A stretch of DNA of 64,000 bases from Bradyrhizobium lablabi (lineage in GTDB: Bacteria; Pseudomonadota; Alphaproteobacteria; Rhizobiales; Xanthobacteraceae), in assembly GCF_900141755.1 (NCBI RefSeq), contig NZ_LT670844.1, positions 3,100,001 through 3,164,000 of the forward strand, written 5' to 3'. The position numbers and the translations under genes are program-made. A model generated the notes under the pieces. That model worked only from the letters and a program-made list of their open reading frames with translations, ran no database searches and was not told the DNA's origin. Positions within the stretch are counted from its first letter, which is position 1; every line of letters begins with the position of its first letter. This document shows, piece after piece, positions 39,940 to 48,632 of this stretch.

Positions 39940-41028
39940 TCACGCATCAAACATAATCACGCTGCGCACCGTCTTGCCGGCCTTCATCGCGGCAAAGCCT
40001 TCGTTGATTTCCGAGAGCTTCAGCTTGGCCGAGATCCAGTCCTCCAGATGCAGCTTGCCGCGCAGATAAAATTCGACCAGCCGCGGCATGTCGACGCGAA
40101 AGTGGTTCGAGCCCATTGACGAGCCCTGGATCTTGCGTTCACGCAAAAAGTCAAAACCGTGCAGCTCGATCTTCTGGCCGAACGGAATCATGCCGACAAT
40201 GGTCGCGGTGCCGCCGGGCGCCAGCATTGCAAACGCCTGTTCCGCGGTTTCCTTGCGCCCCAGCACTTCGAATGAGTGATGCACGCCGCCGCCGGTGAGC
40301 TCACGCACCTGCTGCACCACATCGCCGTTTTGCGGATCGACGATGTCGGTGGCGCCGAGTTTTGTGGCCAATTGAAGTTTTGCCGGATTGGTATCGACCG
40401 CGATGATGCGGCCGGCGCCGGCGATCTCGGCGCCATTGATCGCGGCCATGCCGACGCCGCCGCAGCCGATCACCACCACGTTTTCGCCCGGCGCGACCTT
40501 TGCGGTGTTGACGACCGCGCCAAATCCGGTAATGACGCCGCAACCGATCAGCGCGGCGAGATCGAGCGGCATGTCCTTGCGGATCTTTACAATTGCGTTT
40601 TCGTGCACGAGCATCTGCTCGGCGAACGACGACAAATTGAGAAACTGATTCAGTTTCTCCGACCGCGCCCATGACAGCCGGTTGGATGCGCCGGGCAGCA
40701 TCTTTACCGTGGTGTCGGTGCACAACACCGTCCGCCCCGTGGTGCAATTGTCGCAGGTGCCGCAGAATACCGACAGGCAGGTGACGACATGGTCGCCCGG
40801 CTTGACGTAATTGACGTCGGAGCCGACCTTCTCGACCACACCGGCCGATTCATGGCCGAGCACGGCCGGCAGCGGATGCGGATAAAGCCCTTCCATGAAA
40901 TGCAGGTCGGAATGGCAGAGGCCGGCAACCGCGGTGCGGATCAGGACCTCGCGCGGCCCCGGATTGGGCAGGCTGACGTCCTCGATCACCAGCGGCTTGT
41001 TGACTTCATGCAGGACGGCGGCCTTCAT
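39940..41028 (-). CDS. Zinc-dependent alcohol dehydrogenase (MDR family)
   Basis: This 362-residue medium-chain dehydrogenase starts at ATG 41028 behind AAGGGGA; the GTG at 41061 is an upstream in-frame codon. Catalytic zinc ligand motif GLCHSDLHF (about 37-45) and GHESAGVVEKVG (about 59-70) are present, along with four structural-zinc Cys in VFCGTCDNCTTGRTVLC, and the NAD-binding VVIGCGGVGMAAINGAEIAG (about 180-199) followed by VDTNPAKLQ. It is a typical Zn/NAD-dependent class III-like alcohol or acyl-aldehyde dehydrogenase. It is same-strand and downstream of the AidB-like acyl-CoA dehydrogenase. Confidence 0.9.
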   Translation of the reverse strand: MKAAVLHEVNKPLVIEDVSLPNPGPREVLIRTAVAGLCHSDLHFMEGLYPHPLPAVLGHESAGVVEKVGSDVNYVKPGDHVVTCLSVFCGTCDNCTTGRTVLCTDTTVKMLPGASNRLSWARSEKLNQFLNLSSFAEQMLVHENAIVKIRKDMPLDLAALIGCGVITGFGAVVNTAKVAPGENVVVIGCGGVGMAAINGAEIAGAGRIIAVDTNPAKLQLATKLGATDIVDPQNGDVVQQVRELTGGGVHHSFEVLGRKETAEQAFAMLAPGGTATIVGMIPFGQKIELHGFDFLRERKIQGSSMGSNHFRVDMPRLVEFYLRGKLHLEDWISAKLKLSEINEGFAAMKAGKTVRSVIMFDA

Positions 41029-41125
41029 CGGTGTTTCCCCTTTTTGCTTTATCGTTTTCACTCACGGGAGGTCGGCTCCCTCTCCCAAAGGGAGAAGTAA
41101 AACCGCGCTCGTGGCGACATTGAGC

Positions 41126-42907
41126 CTACGCTGCCAAAAGCAATTCGCCAACCTCGGCCATGCCGACCGCGCGCTCGCCGAGCAGATGGCCTGACATCGT
41201 GCGCTGCACCGAATTTTCCGTGAGCCGGAACGGATCGCTTGACGAGACCCGGTGATCGATCACCATCCGCGACAGCAGCAGCCTGCGCGCATCGCCGCGC
41301 ATCTCGTGGATGCGCCCGCCCTCCCAGGCCAAAGCGACGGCGCTCGCGACATGATAGAGCAGGCTGGTGGCGCGCCGCGCCTCGGCCTCGTTGTCGCTGC
41401 GCGCGGCGACCTCGCGGGCAAAGCCGACGGCGCGGTCGGTGAGATCGCGCAAACGATCGCGCCAGGCCGGCGGCACATTGGCGCTGTCGTCGAGGCGGGC
41501 ATGCAGGTCGGCGGCGAGCGCCGCATCAGCACCATGGCGGCCGACGGCGCGCCCGAGCGCATCGATCGCAACGATGTTGCCGGTGCCTTCCCAGATCGAG
41601 CCGAGATGGGCGTCGCGCAACAGCCTGCTGGTGGCAAATTCCTCGATGTAGCCGATGCCGCCGCGCATCTCCAACGCATCGCCGCAGACTTTTCGCGCAT
41701 CGCGGGTGGCGCGGAATTTTAGCGTCGGTGTCAGGATGCGCAGCAATGCCGCTGCGTCCTGGCTGCCGGCTTCGGTGCGGTCGAGCGCGTCGGCCGTGAC
41801 AAAACTCATCGACAATGCCTGTTCGGTCGCGAGCATGATCTTCATCAACTGCCGGCGCGCCAGCGGCAGATCGATGATGCGCTGTCCAAACACCACGCGA
41901 TTTGCGGCGACCGTCATCGCGTCGTGATGCGCGCGGCGCATCAGCGCGGTGGATTTGACGCCGTTGGAGAGCCGCGACGAATTGACCATCTCGGCCATCT
42001 GCACAAAGCCGCGATCGAGCTTTCCGACCGCGTAGGCGATCGCGCCTTCGAGCTTGATCTCGCCCGATGCCATCGAGCGGGTGCCGAGCTTGTCCTTCAA
42101 GCGGACGATCCGGTAGTGATTTTGCGAGCCGTCGTCGAGCTGCCGCGGCATCAGGAACAGGCCGACACCGCGCGTGCCACCGACCGCGCCTTCCGGCCGC
42201 GCCAACAGCATCACAACTTTTGCATCCGCGTTCGAGCAGAACCATTTTTCACCATGGAGCCGCCAGTGATCGCCTTCCTGCACCGCGGTCGTGGTGAGCT
42301 TGCCGACGTCGGAGCCGCCCTCCTTCTCGGTCATGAACTGGCCGCCCTGGGTCAGTTTGCTCATGTCGGTCTGGGTCAGCCCGTCCAGATATTTTTCCTT
42401 CAACGCCGCGCTGCCGAATTTTGCCAATAGCTTGGCGCAGCCGTCGGTGACGTTGATCGGGCAGCCCAGCCCGAATTCGGCCTGGTTGAACAGAAACGTA
42501 AACGCGTGCTTCGCCACCACGGGATAGGGCTCGGGCCAGCCCATGATGCCCTTGCGCAAGGACATCGCATGAATGCCGAATTCGCCGAACGCCGCGCGCT
42601 CCAGTTCCCGATAGGCCGGATGATACTCGATCCTCTGCACGTCACGCCCGAACCGGTCGCGCTGGTGCAGCACCGGCACATGCCGGTCGGCCAACCGCGC
42701 GCATTCGTCGAGGTGGCCGCCGGCAAGCGCGCCGAGGCGGTCGAGATGCGGCTCGATATGGCGAAACAGCGGCTCCGGCAGATGGATACGCAGCAGATCG
42801 GCCAGAGCCGGATCGGCGCGGTAGAAATTCATGCCCGACGTATCCGGCGCCAGCAAACCCGGCTCACCGGCTGAAGTCACATCGTTGTGCTTGGCTAGCT
42901 CGTGCAT
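41126..42907 (-). CDS. AidB-like acyl-CoA dehydrogenase
   Basis: This 593-residue flavoprotein is longer than typical acyl-CoA dehydrogenases, as in the AidB/FadE-like branch. The FAD/substrate regions are MTEKEGGSDVGKLTTTAVQE (about 194-213), LHGEKWFCSNADAKVVMLLA and RGGIGYIEEFATSRLLRDAH (about 425-444), followed by a helical C-terminal domain. Family members bind FAD and some act on branched acyl-CoAs; AidB itself responds to DNA alkylation, but there is no sign that this is its job here. It diverges from a GST gene with an ATGAT…ATCAT dyad between. The alcohol dehydrogenase follows on the same strand. Confidence 0.87.
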   Translation of the reverse strand: MHELAKHNDVTSAGEPGLLAPDTSGMNFYRADPALADLLRIHLPEPLFRHIEPHLDRLGALAGGHLDECARLADRHVPVLHQRDRFGRDVQRIEYHPAYRELERAAFGEFGIHAMSLRKGIMGWPEPYPVVAKHAFTFLFNQAEFGLGCPINVTDGCAKLLAKFGSAALKEKYLDGLTQTDMSKLTQGGQFMTEKEGGSDVGKLTTTAVQEGDHWRLHGEKWFCSNADAKVVMLLARPEGAVGGTRGVGLFLMPRQLDDGSQNHYRIVRLKDKLGTRSMASGEIKLEGAIAYAVGKLDRGFVQMAEMVNSSRLSNGVKSTALMRRAHHDAMTVAANRVVFGQRIIDLPLARRQLMKIMLATEQALSMSFVTADALDRTEAGSQDAAALLRILTPTLKFRATRDARKVCGDALEMRGGIGYIEEFATSRLLRDAHLGSIWEGTGNIVAIDALGRAVGRHGADAALAADLHARLDDSANVPPAWRDRLRDLTDRAVGFAREVAARSDNEAEARRATSLLYHVASAVALAWEGGRIHEMRGDARRLLLSRMVIDHRVSSSDPFRLTENSVQRTMSGHLLGERAVGMAEVGELLLAA

Positions 42908-42941
42908 TTGCAACCCTTGTTCGTTCCACCCTGAGTTTTAG

Positions 42942-42955
42942 ATGATATAGATCAT
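42942..42955. promoter_or_regulatory. Palindrome between AidB-like dehydrogenase and GST
   Basis: ATGAT-ATAG-ATCAT, 14 bases, lies in the middle of the 114-base divergent gap, 35 bases from the dehydrogenase start. The half-site resembles the ATGATA dyad at 6692-6707. Arms are short, so chance similarity cannot be excluded. Confidence 0.3.
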
Positions 42956-43021
42956 GCTAGGGATAAGGCCGGCGACAAGCCGCCAAAGACAATAATATCC
43001 AGGGAATAAGAGAGGAAACCC

Positions 43022-44020
43022 ATGGCGGACACTTATCGCATCATCGGCGCCGAGATGTCGCCCTATTCGGTCAAAGTGCGCTCCTATTTTCGCTACAAGG
43101 AAATCCCTCATCAATGGATTTTGCGCAATGCGGCAAGCCAGGCGGAATACGAGAAATACGCCAGGATGCCGATCATTCCCCTCGTGGTTACGCCGGAGGG
43201 AACAGGCATTCAAGACTCCACCCCGATCATCGACGCCATGGAAAAGCGTTATCCGGAGCCGTCGATCCATCCCGACGACCCCGTCGCCAACTTCATCTCC
43301 GCGCTGGTCGAGGAATTCGGCGACGAGTGGGGCAACAAATGGATGTTCCATTTCCGCTGGGCGCGCGAGGTCGACCAGATCAGCGCAGCGGGGCGCATCG
43401 CACGAATGCGCGGCGGCGACGTCAGCGAAGACAAGCATACCGCCTTCGCGAGCCAGGTTCGTGCCCGCATGGTCGATCGGGTCTGGTTTGTCGGGTCCAA
43501 TGAGGCGACCGCGCCGCGGATCGAGGCGGGGTTCATCGAGATGCTTGGATTATTGAATAGCCATCTCGCGACGCGGCCATATCTGTTCGGCGGCCGGCCG
43601 GCATTGGCTGATTTCGGCCTCTGGGGCCAGATTTACGAAATGTGGACCGACCCGACCGGCGGCGCGATCATCGGCGGCAGCGCACAGCATGTGCTGGATT
43701 GGGTGCACCGGATGTTGTGGCCGAAGGCGGAAGGCGCATTCGAAGCCTGGTCGACGCTCGAGCCGACACTGATGCCGATCCTGACGAGACAGATCGGCGT
43801 GCAATTCATGCCCTGGACCTGCGCCAACGAAAAGGCGGTAGCCGAAGGGCGAGACGAATTCAGCGTCACGCTCAATGACAAGGTCTGGACCCAAAAACCG
43901 CAAAAATATCACGCACGGTCGCTCGGCATGCTGCGCGCCAAATATGCAGGTGTCGCCGACAAGGCCGAGCTCGATTCCGTCCTGGGGGCCGCGGGCTGCC
44001 TCTCCGGATTGCGCGGCTGA
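43022..44020 (+). CDS. Glutathione S-transferase family protein, 332 aa
   Basis: This 332-residue protein has an N-terminal thioredoxin-like GST domain (YRIIGAEMSPYSVKVRSYFR, then MPIIPLVVTPEGTGIQDSTP) where SPYSVKVR takes the place of the usual CPF/SPx region with Ser as the candidate catalytic residue. A long helical C-terminal domain follows (RPYLFGGRPALADFGLWGQI). It is about 100 residues longer than most GSTs. The ATG follows AGAGGAAACCC. It is the first gene of a rightward set GST - SDR - enoyl-CoA hydratase, with short gaps (31 and 61 bases). Confidence 0.83.
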   Translation: MADTYRIIGAEMSPYSVKVRSYFRYKEIPHQWILRNAASQAEYEKYARMPIIPLVVTPEGTGIQDSTPIIDAMEKRYPEPSIHPDDPVANFISALVEEFGDEWGNKWMFHFRWAREVDQISAAGRIARMRGGDVSEDKHTAFASQVRARMVDRVWFVGSNEATAPRIEAGFIEMLGLLNSHLATRPYLFGGRPALADFGLWGQIYEMWTDPTGGAIIGGSAQHVLDWVHRMLWPKAEGAFEAWSTLEPTLMPILTRQIGVQFMPWTCANEKAVAEGRDEFSVTLNDKVWTQKPQKYHARSLGMLRAKYAGVADKAELDSVLGAAGCLSGLRG

Positions 44021-44051
44021 CGACGCTATTCTGAAGGATGAGGAGACATTC

Positions 44052-44753
44052 ATGGAAATACCAAAATACAAGATCGCCCTGATCGTCGGCGCAGGCTCAG
44101 GCCTCAGCGCGTCGCTGACGCGGCTGTTCGCCCGCGAAGGCATCCGCGTCGCGCTGGCCGCGCGCCAGGTCGAAAAACTCGGCGCGCTCTGCACCGAGAC
44201 CGGGGCCAAGGCCTATGCCTGCGACGCCACCAAGCCGGAGGAGGTCGAGCGGCTGTTCGGCCTGGTCGAGCGCGAGATCGGCGTGCCGGACGTGGTGGTC
44301 TATAACGCCAGCGGCAGGGCCCGCGGCCCCTTCACGGAACTGGTGCCCGCGGATGTCGAGAAAGCCATCGCGGTGAGCGCATTCGGCGGCTTTCTGGTGA
44401 CGCAGCAGGCAGCGACGCGGATGCTGCCGAACAAGCACGGCGCGATCCTGTTCACGGGTGCTTCGGCCAGCGTCAAGGGCTATGCGCAATCGGCGCCGTT
44501 CGCGATGGGCAAATTCGCGCTGCGCGGCCTGGCCCAGAGCATGGCGCGCGAATTGTCGCCGCAGGGCATTCACATCGCGCATTTTGTCATCGACGGCGGC
44601 ATTCGCAGCGCGGCGCGCTCGGAGCCCGCCGACGGGCCGGATTCGATGCTCGATCCCGACGCGATTGCGTTGAGCTATTGGAATGTTTTGCAGCAGCCGC
44701 GCAGCGCCTGGGCCTGGGAGATGGAATTGCGGCCATGGGTCGAGAAGTTTTAG
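44052..44753 (+). CDS. SDR family oxidoreductase
   Basis: This 233-residue SDR begins at the ATG after GAGGAGACATTC. The cofactor motif is VGAGSGLSASL (about 13-23), a variant of TGxxxGxG. NASGRARGP replaces the usual NNAG at about 83-91, and the catalytic Tyr-x3-Lys is altered: GASASVKGYAQSAPFAMGKF has Ser as the active-site Ser, but Tyr and Lys are spaced unusually (AMGKFA in place of YxxxK). Classical SDR catalysis is therefore doubtful; this resembles the atypical branch that keeps the fold but may differ in activity. It is between the GST and hydratase genes. Confidence 0.75.
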   Translation: MEIPKYKIALIVGAGSGLSASLTRLFAREGIRVALAARQVEKLGALCTETGAKAYACDATKPEEVERLFGLVEREIGVPDVVVYNASGRARGPFTELVPADVEKAIAVSAFGGFLVTQQAATRMLPNKHGAILFTGASASVKGYAQSAPFAMGKFALRGLAQSMARELSPQGIHIAHFVIDGGIRSAARSEPADGPDSMLDPDAIALSYWNVLQQPRSAWAWEMELRPWVEKF

Positions 44754-44814
44754 GGATGACGGGCGTCATGCAATAGGACTACAATGACCGGGTCGCAAGC
44801 CCTGGGAGGACCGA

Positions 44815-45663
44815 ATGGGTATTGAGCAAAAGATTGCCACCGAAATCACCATCGACACCGGCACCAATGAACTCCTGTGCGCGATCCGCGACCGCGTCGC
44901 CATCATAACGCTGAACCGGCCCGAGGCACGCAACTCGCTCTCCGACCATCTGACGCCGGCGCTGCGCACCATGATCAGGACCTGCGGCGAGAACCCCGAT
45001 GTCGGCGTGCTCCTGATCACCGGCGCAGGCACTGCCTTCTGCTCGGGCGGTGACGTCAAGGGCATGGGCGCCAACCGCGACAAGAAAAAGCAGGACATGT
45101 CCTATGACGAGAAGGTCGCCGATTTGCAGGAGCGGCAACGCCTGCTGACCGGTGCGCTGGTGTCGGTCCGCAAGCCGACGATTGCGGCACTGCCCGGCCC
45201 CGCGGCCGGCGCAGGCCTTGCCATCGCCATGGCCTGCGACATCCGGATCGCCGCCGAATCGGCGTTCGTTTCGACGGGGTACCTGCGGGTGGGCCTAAGC
45301 GGCGATTACGGCATCGCGTGGCTGTTGACGCGCCTCGTCGGTACCGCTCGGGCACGGGAATTGATGTTTACGGCGGATAAAGTCGATGCCGCCAGATGCG
45401 AGAGAATTGGCCTCTTCAACCGCGTCGTGCCGGACGCCAAGCTTCAAGAAGAGGCCTTTGCGGTGGCCAAGTCGATGGCCGAAGGGCCGACCATTGCGCT
45501 GCGCTACATGAAGGACAATCTCGACGAAGCCCTCACGTTCGATTTTGCCACCGCCCGCGACCATGAGGCCGAGCGCCTGATCCGCACCACCATGACCGCG
45601 GATCACCGCGAAGCGGTGCAGGCGTTTATCGAAAAGCGCAAAGCAGTGTTCAAGGGGAAATGA
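44815..45663 (+). CDS. Enoyl-CoA hydratase/isomerase
   Basis: This 282-residue crotonase-fold protein starts at the ATG after GGGAGGACCGA. Oxyanion-hole residues are in AFCSGGDVKGMG (about 76-87) and GPAAGAGLAIAMACDIRIAA (about 128-147), with GLSGDYGIAWLLTRLVG after. The second Glu of classic hydratase is replaced around GDYG, as in dienoyl/isomerase-like and PaaG-like members. It ends the GST-SDR-hydratase set. A PaaG-type or atypical hydratase role is possible. Its stop lies only 6 bases from the convergent GlxA-type gene. Confidence 0.87.
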   Translation: MGIEQKIATEITIDTGTNELLCAIRDRVAIITLNRPEARNSLSDHLTPALRTMIRTCGENPDVGVLLITGAGTAFCSGGDVKGMGANRDKKKQDMSYDEKVADLQERQRLLTGALVSVRKPTIAALPGPAAGAGLAIAMACDIRIAAESAFVSTGYLRVGLSGDYGIAWLLTRLVGTARARELMFTADKVDAARCERIGLFNRVVPDAKLQEEAFAVAKSMAEGPTIALRYMKDNLDEALTFDFATARDHEAERLIRTTMTADHREAVQAFIEKRKAVFKGK

Positions 45664-45669
45664 CTTCAT

Positions 45670-46614
45670 TCACGCCGCTGCTTCCGCACGCGCGTTGCGC
45701 CGGATCACCTGCGGCGGTTGTCCGAAGGTACGCAGGAAGGCGCGGCGCATGCGGTAGCGATCAGCAAAACCCGTTTGCCGGGCGATGACGTCGATCGAAT
45801 GACGGCTCTGTTCCATCATCAAGCGGGCGGCCTCGATGCGCAGGTTCTCGACCGCCTTGGCCGGCGATTGGCCGGTCTCGGCGCAGAACGCACGGCTGAA
45901 CTGGCGCGGACTTAGATGTGCGGCTTCGGCGAGCTGCCGAACGTTCAGCGGCTGATCGAGGTTACGCTTCGCATACGCCAATGCGCTCTGGATACGGTCT
46001 GATTTCGGCTCAAGCTCCAAGAGCGCCGAAAACTGCGACTGGCCGCCGGCACGCCGGTGATAGACCACGAGCTTCCTCGCCACCGCCCGCGCCACGTCCG
46101 CGCTAAAATCCTTCTCAATCATAGCTAGCGCAAGATCGATGCCCGCAGTGGCGCCGGCCGAGGTCCACACCGGACCGTCGATGATGAAGATGCGGTCTTC
46201 CTCCACCTTCACCTTTGGGAAGCGGTCCCGCAAATCGCGCGCGTGATACCAATGGGTGGTCGCGCGTCGCCCGTCGAGCAGGCCGGCTTCGGCCAGGTTG
46301 AACGCGCCGGTGCAGATCGCGGCGACACGCCGGCATCTTCCCAAAGCCTGCTGCAGGAATTTGATCGCGCCCGGCGTCAATGATCCGATCACGTCGCTGC
46401 CGCCGATGATCAGCGTGTCGAAATTCGTATCGTCGAACGGCTCGGTCGCGACACTGACGCCGATCGAGGCGCGGACGGAGCCGCCCGTCTCGGACAGCAG
46501 ACGTACGTCATAGACCGGCTCGCCGATCTCCCTGTTCGCGTATTCGAAGGTGGACATCACCGCGCAGCTGAGCACGTCAAAGCCTGGGAAGACGATGAAA
46601 CCGATGCACTGCAT
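45670..46614 (-). CDS. GlxA-family regulator (DJ-1/PfpI domain + AraC HTH), copy 1
   Basis: This 314-residue regulator has an N-terminal DJ-1/PfpI domain (about 1-185; DTLIIGGSDVIGSLTPG, and ICTGAFNLAEAGLLDGRRAT around the nucleophile-elbow Cys) and a C-terminal AraC-type double HTH (about 215-310; LAEAAHLSPRQFSRAFCAET, DVIARQTGFADRYRMRRAFL). The upstream start ATG is behind GGAG. It diverges from an SDR gene with a palindrome between. An almost parallel regulator (47571-48515) and SDR (48633-49454) follow, indicating duplication. Effector unknown. Confidence 0.9.
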   Translation of the reverse strand: MQCIGFIVFPGFDVLSCAVMSTFEYANREIGEPVYDVRLLSETGGSVRASIGVSVATEPFDDTNFDTLIIGGSDVIGSLTPGAIKFLQQALGRCRRVAAICTGAFNLAEAGLLDGRRATTHWYHARDLRDRFPKVKVEEDRIFIIDGPVWTSAGATAGIDLALAMIEKDFSADVARAVARKLVVYHRRAGGQSQFSALLELEPKSDRIQSALAYAKRNLDQPLNVRQLAEAAHLSPRQFSRAFCAETGQSPAKAVENLRIEAARLMMEQSRHSIDVIARQTGFADRYRMRRAFLRTFGQPPQVIRRNARAEAAA

Positions 46615-46628
46615 GGGCCGCTCCACGA

Positions 46629-46654
46629 TGTCCTAAAACGTCACTTATATGACA
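46629..46654. promoter_or_regulatory. Operator of GlxA copy 1/SDR pair
   Basis: Inverted repeat TGTCCTAAAA-N6-TTATATGACA, 15 bases from the GlxA copy 1 ATG, in the gap facing the divergent SDR. The same element, with nearly identical arms, is at 48532-48556 before copy 2. Similarity continues beyond it (TTTGAGAC, CGCAAGCCTA). Confidence 0.65.
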
Positions 46655-46814
46655 TTTGAGACGCGGGCTCGCAAGCCTAAGTACGTGAAACGAAGTGCTC
46701 GGCACTGTCGAACAGCGGGAATGGCGGAGAGCGGGAGCGCGGGACTTTACGCGCCAACGCGACCCAACCATCGCGAGAAGCTGCCGGGTTCAATCAACAT
46801 GCTTGAGGAAGAAA

Positions 46815-47564
46815 ATGCCGAAACTCAATGGAAAGATCGCAGTCATCACCGGTGGAAACTCCGGGATCGGCCTGGCAACAGCGAAGGTTTTCGTGAAGGA
46901 AGGCGCGCGCGTTTACTTCACGGGCCGCAGGCAGGCAGAACTCGAAGCGGCCGCGGCCGTTCCTGGACCGAGCGCGACGCCCGTCCAGGGCGACGTCTCC
47001 AAGCCGGCCGATCTCGACCGCCTCTACGACCAGATTCGCGATGAGGCGGGACGCGTCGATGTCGTTTTCGCCAATGGCGGCACCGTCGTTCTGGCGCCGC
47101 TCGGCGGCCTTGCGGAGGAGCACATCGACAATCAACTGGATGTGAATGTGAAGGGCGTGATCTGGACCGTCCAGAAGGCCCTTCCACTGATGGGGCCGGG
47201 TGGCTCGATCATCTTGAATGCCTCGATCGTCGCCACAAAAGGCTGGGCCAACTGGAGTGTCTACAGCGCCACAAAGGCGGCGGTCCGCAACTTCGCCAGG
47301 ACGTGGTCGTCGGATTTGCAGGGCCGGAACATCCGGGTCAACGCGATCAGCCCTGGGGTGATCCCGACACCTGGACACGAAAAGACCGGCGTTGGACGAG
47401 AGGCACTGAACAGCTTCATGGAGCACGCGGCGAGCATAACGCCGCTTGCACGAACGGGAACCGACGAGGAGGTCGCGAAGGTCGTCGCCTTCCTGGCCTC
47501 TGACGACAGTAGCTTCATCGCAGCCAGCGAGATCTTCGTCGATGGCGGCATAGCCCAGATCTGA
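46815..47564 (+). CDS. SDR family oxidoreductase (GlxA copy 1 partner)
   Basis: This 249-residue classical SDR has cofactor motif TGGNSGIGLATA (about 12-23), NGG at about 86-88 in place of NAG, active Ser in LNASIVATKG and Tyr-x3-Lys in VYSATKAAVR (about 151-160). The loop ISPGVIPTPGHEKTGV follows, and the C-terminal EIFVDGGIAQI is normal. A GAGGAAGAAA site precedes the ATG at 46815; the frame is open further upstream but shows no conserved residues. It diverges from GlxA copy 1 with an operator between, so it is the likely target. Substrate unknown; NAD(P)-dependent. Confidence 0.88.
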   Translation: MPKLNGKIAVITGGNSGIGLATAKVFVKEGARVYFTGRRQAELEAAAAVPGPSATPVQGDVSKPADLDRLYDQIRDEAGRVDVVFANGGTVVLAPLGGLAEEHIDNQLDVNVKGVIWTVQKALPLMGPGGSIILNASIVATKGWANWSVYSATKAAVRNFARTWSSDLQGRNIRVNAISPGVIPTPGHEKTGVGREALNSFMEHAASITPLARTGTDEEVAKVVAFLASDDSSFIAASEIFVDGGIAQI

Positions 47565-47570
47565 CGAGCG

Positions 47571-48515
47571 TCACGCCGCCGCCTCCGCCCGCGCGTTGCG
47601 CCGGATCGCCTGTGGCGGCTGTCCGAAGGCGCGCAGGAAAGCGCGGCGCATGCGGTCGCGATCGGCAAAGCCGGTTTGCCGGGCGATCACGTCGATCGGA
47701 TGGCGGCTCTGCTCCATCATCAGCCGCGCGGCCTCGATACGCAGGTTCTCGATCGCCTTGGCGGGCGACTGACCGGTCTCGGCGCGGAACGCACGGCTGA
47801 ATTGGCGCGGAGAAAGATGCGCCGCTTTGGCTAGCTCTTGAACGGTCAGCGGTGCGGCAAGATTGCGCTTCGCATAGGCCAATGCGCTCTGGATACGGTC
47901 CGATTTCGGGTCCATCTCCAGCAGCGCCGAAAATTGCGATTGTCCACCAGCGCGCCGGTGATAGACGACGAGTTTCTTGGCTACGGCCCGCGCGACCTCC
48001 GCGCCAAAATCCTGTTCGACCATGGCGAGCGCGAGATCGATGCCGGCGGTCGCTCCGGCCGAGGTCCACACCGGACCGTCGACGATGAAGATGCGGTCTT
48101 CGTCCACCTTCACCCTTGGAAACCGGGCCTGCAATTCTCGCGCGTAATACCAGTGCGTGGTCGCGCGCCGGCCGTCGAGCAGGCCGGCTTCGGCCAGGAT
48201 GAACGCGCCGATGCAGATCGAGGCAACCCGCCGGTATCGTTCCGGAGCCCGCCGGAGAAACTCGATCAGCCCTGGCGTCGACGGTTCGACCACGGCGCCA
48301 CCGCCGACAATCAGGGTGTCGAAATTCGCATCGTCGAACGGCTCGGCCGCAACGCTCATGCCGGCCGAGCTGCGGATGGACCCGCCAGTCTCGGACAGCA
48401 TCTTCACGTCATAGGCCAGCTCGCCGACCTGAAGATTTGCGAATTCGAACACCGAGATCACGGCGAAGCTCATGAGCTGAAAGCCGGGGTAGACGATGAA
48501 ACCGACGCGCTGCAT
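47571..48515 (-). CDS. GlxA-family regulator (DJ-1/PfpI + AraC), copy 2
   Basis: A 314-residue paralogue of 45670-46614, equal in length and near-identical in much of the AraC half: LAKAAHLSPRQFSRAFRAET, DVIARQTGFADRDRMRRAFL and a shared end (PPQAIRRNARAEAAA). The N-terminal DJ-1/PfpI domain includes ICIGAFILAEAGLLDGRRAT with the elbow Cys. The ribosome site TGGAGG precedes ATG. It is convergent with the SDR of copy 1 (6-base gap) and divergent from the SDR at 48633. The duplicated arrangement suggests both sense related compounds. Confidence 0.9.
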   Translation of the reverse strand: MQRVGFIVYPGFQLMSFAVISVFEFANLQVGELAYDVKMLSETGGSIRSSAGMSVAAEPFDDANFDTLIVGGGAVVEPSTPGLIEFLRRAPERYRRVASICIGAFILAEAGLLDGRRATTHWYYARELQARFPRVKVDEDRIFIVDGPVWTSAGATAGIDLALAMVEQDFGAEVARAVAKKLVVYHRRAGGQSQFSALLEMDPKSDRIQSALAYAKRNLAAPLTVQELAKAAHLSPRQFSRAFRAETGQSPAKAIENLRIEAARLMMEQSRHPIDVIARQTGFADRDRMRRAFLRAFGQPPQAIRRNARAEAAA

Positions 48516-48531
48516 TGGCTGCCTCCATCAT

Positions 48532-48556
48532 GTCCTAAAACGCCGTTTATATGACA
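48532..48556. promoter_or_regulatory. Operator of GlxA copy 2/SDR pair
   Basis: Inverted repeat TGTCCTAAA-N6-TTATATGACA in the 117-base divergent gap, 17 bases from the GlxA copy 2 start. The arms are identical to the copy 1 site except for one base of spacing. It is the expected shared autoregulatory site. Confidence 0.65.
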
Positions 48557-48632
48557 TTTGAGACAGGCGCCCGCAAGCCTAGATTTCCTTTGCAAGTGGC
48601 CGACGAGCCGTCGGCGGACAAAGGAGACAAAG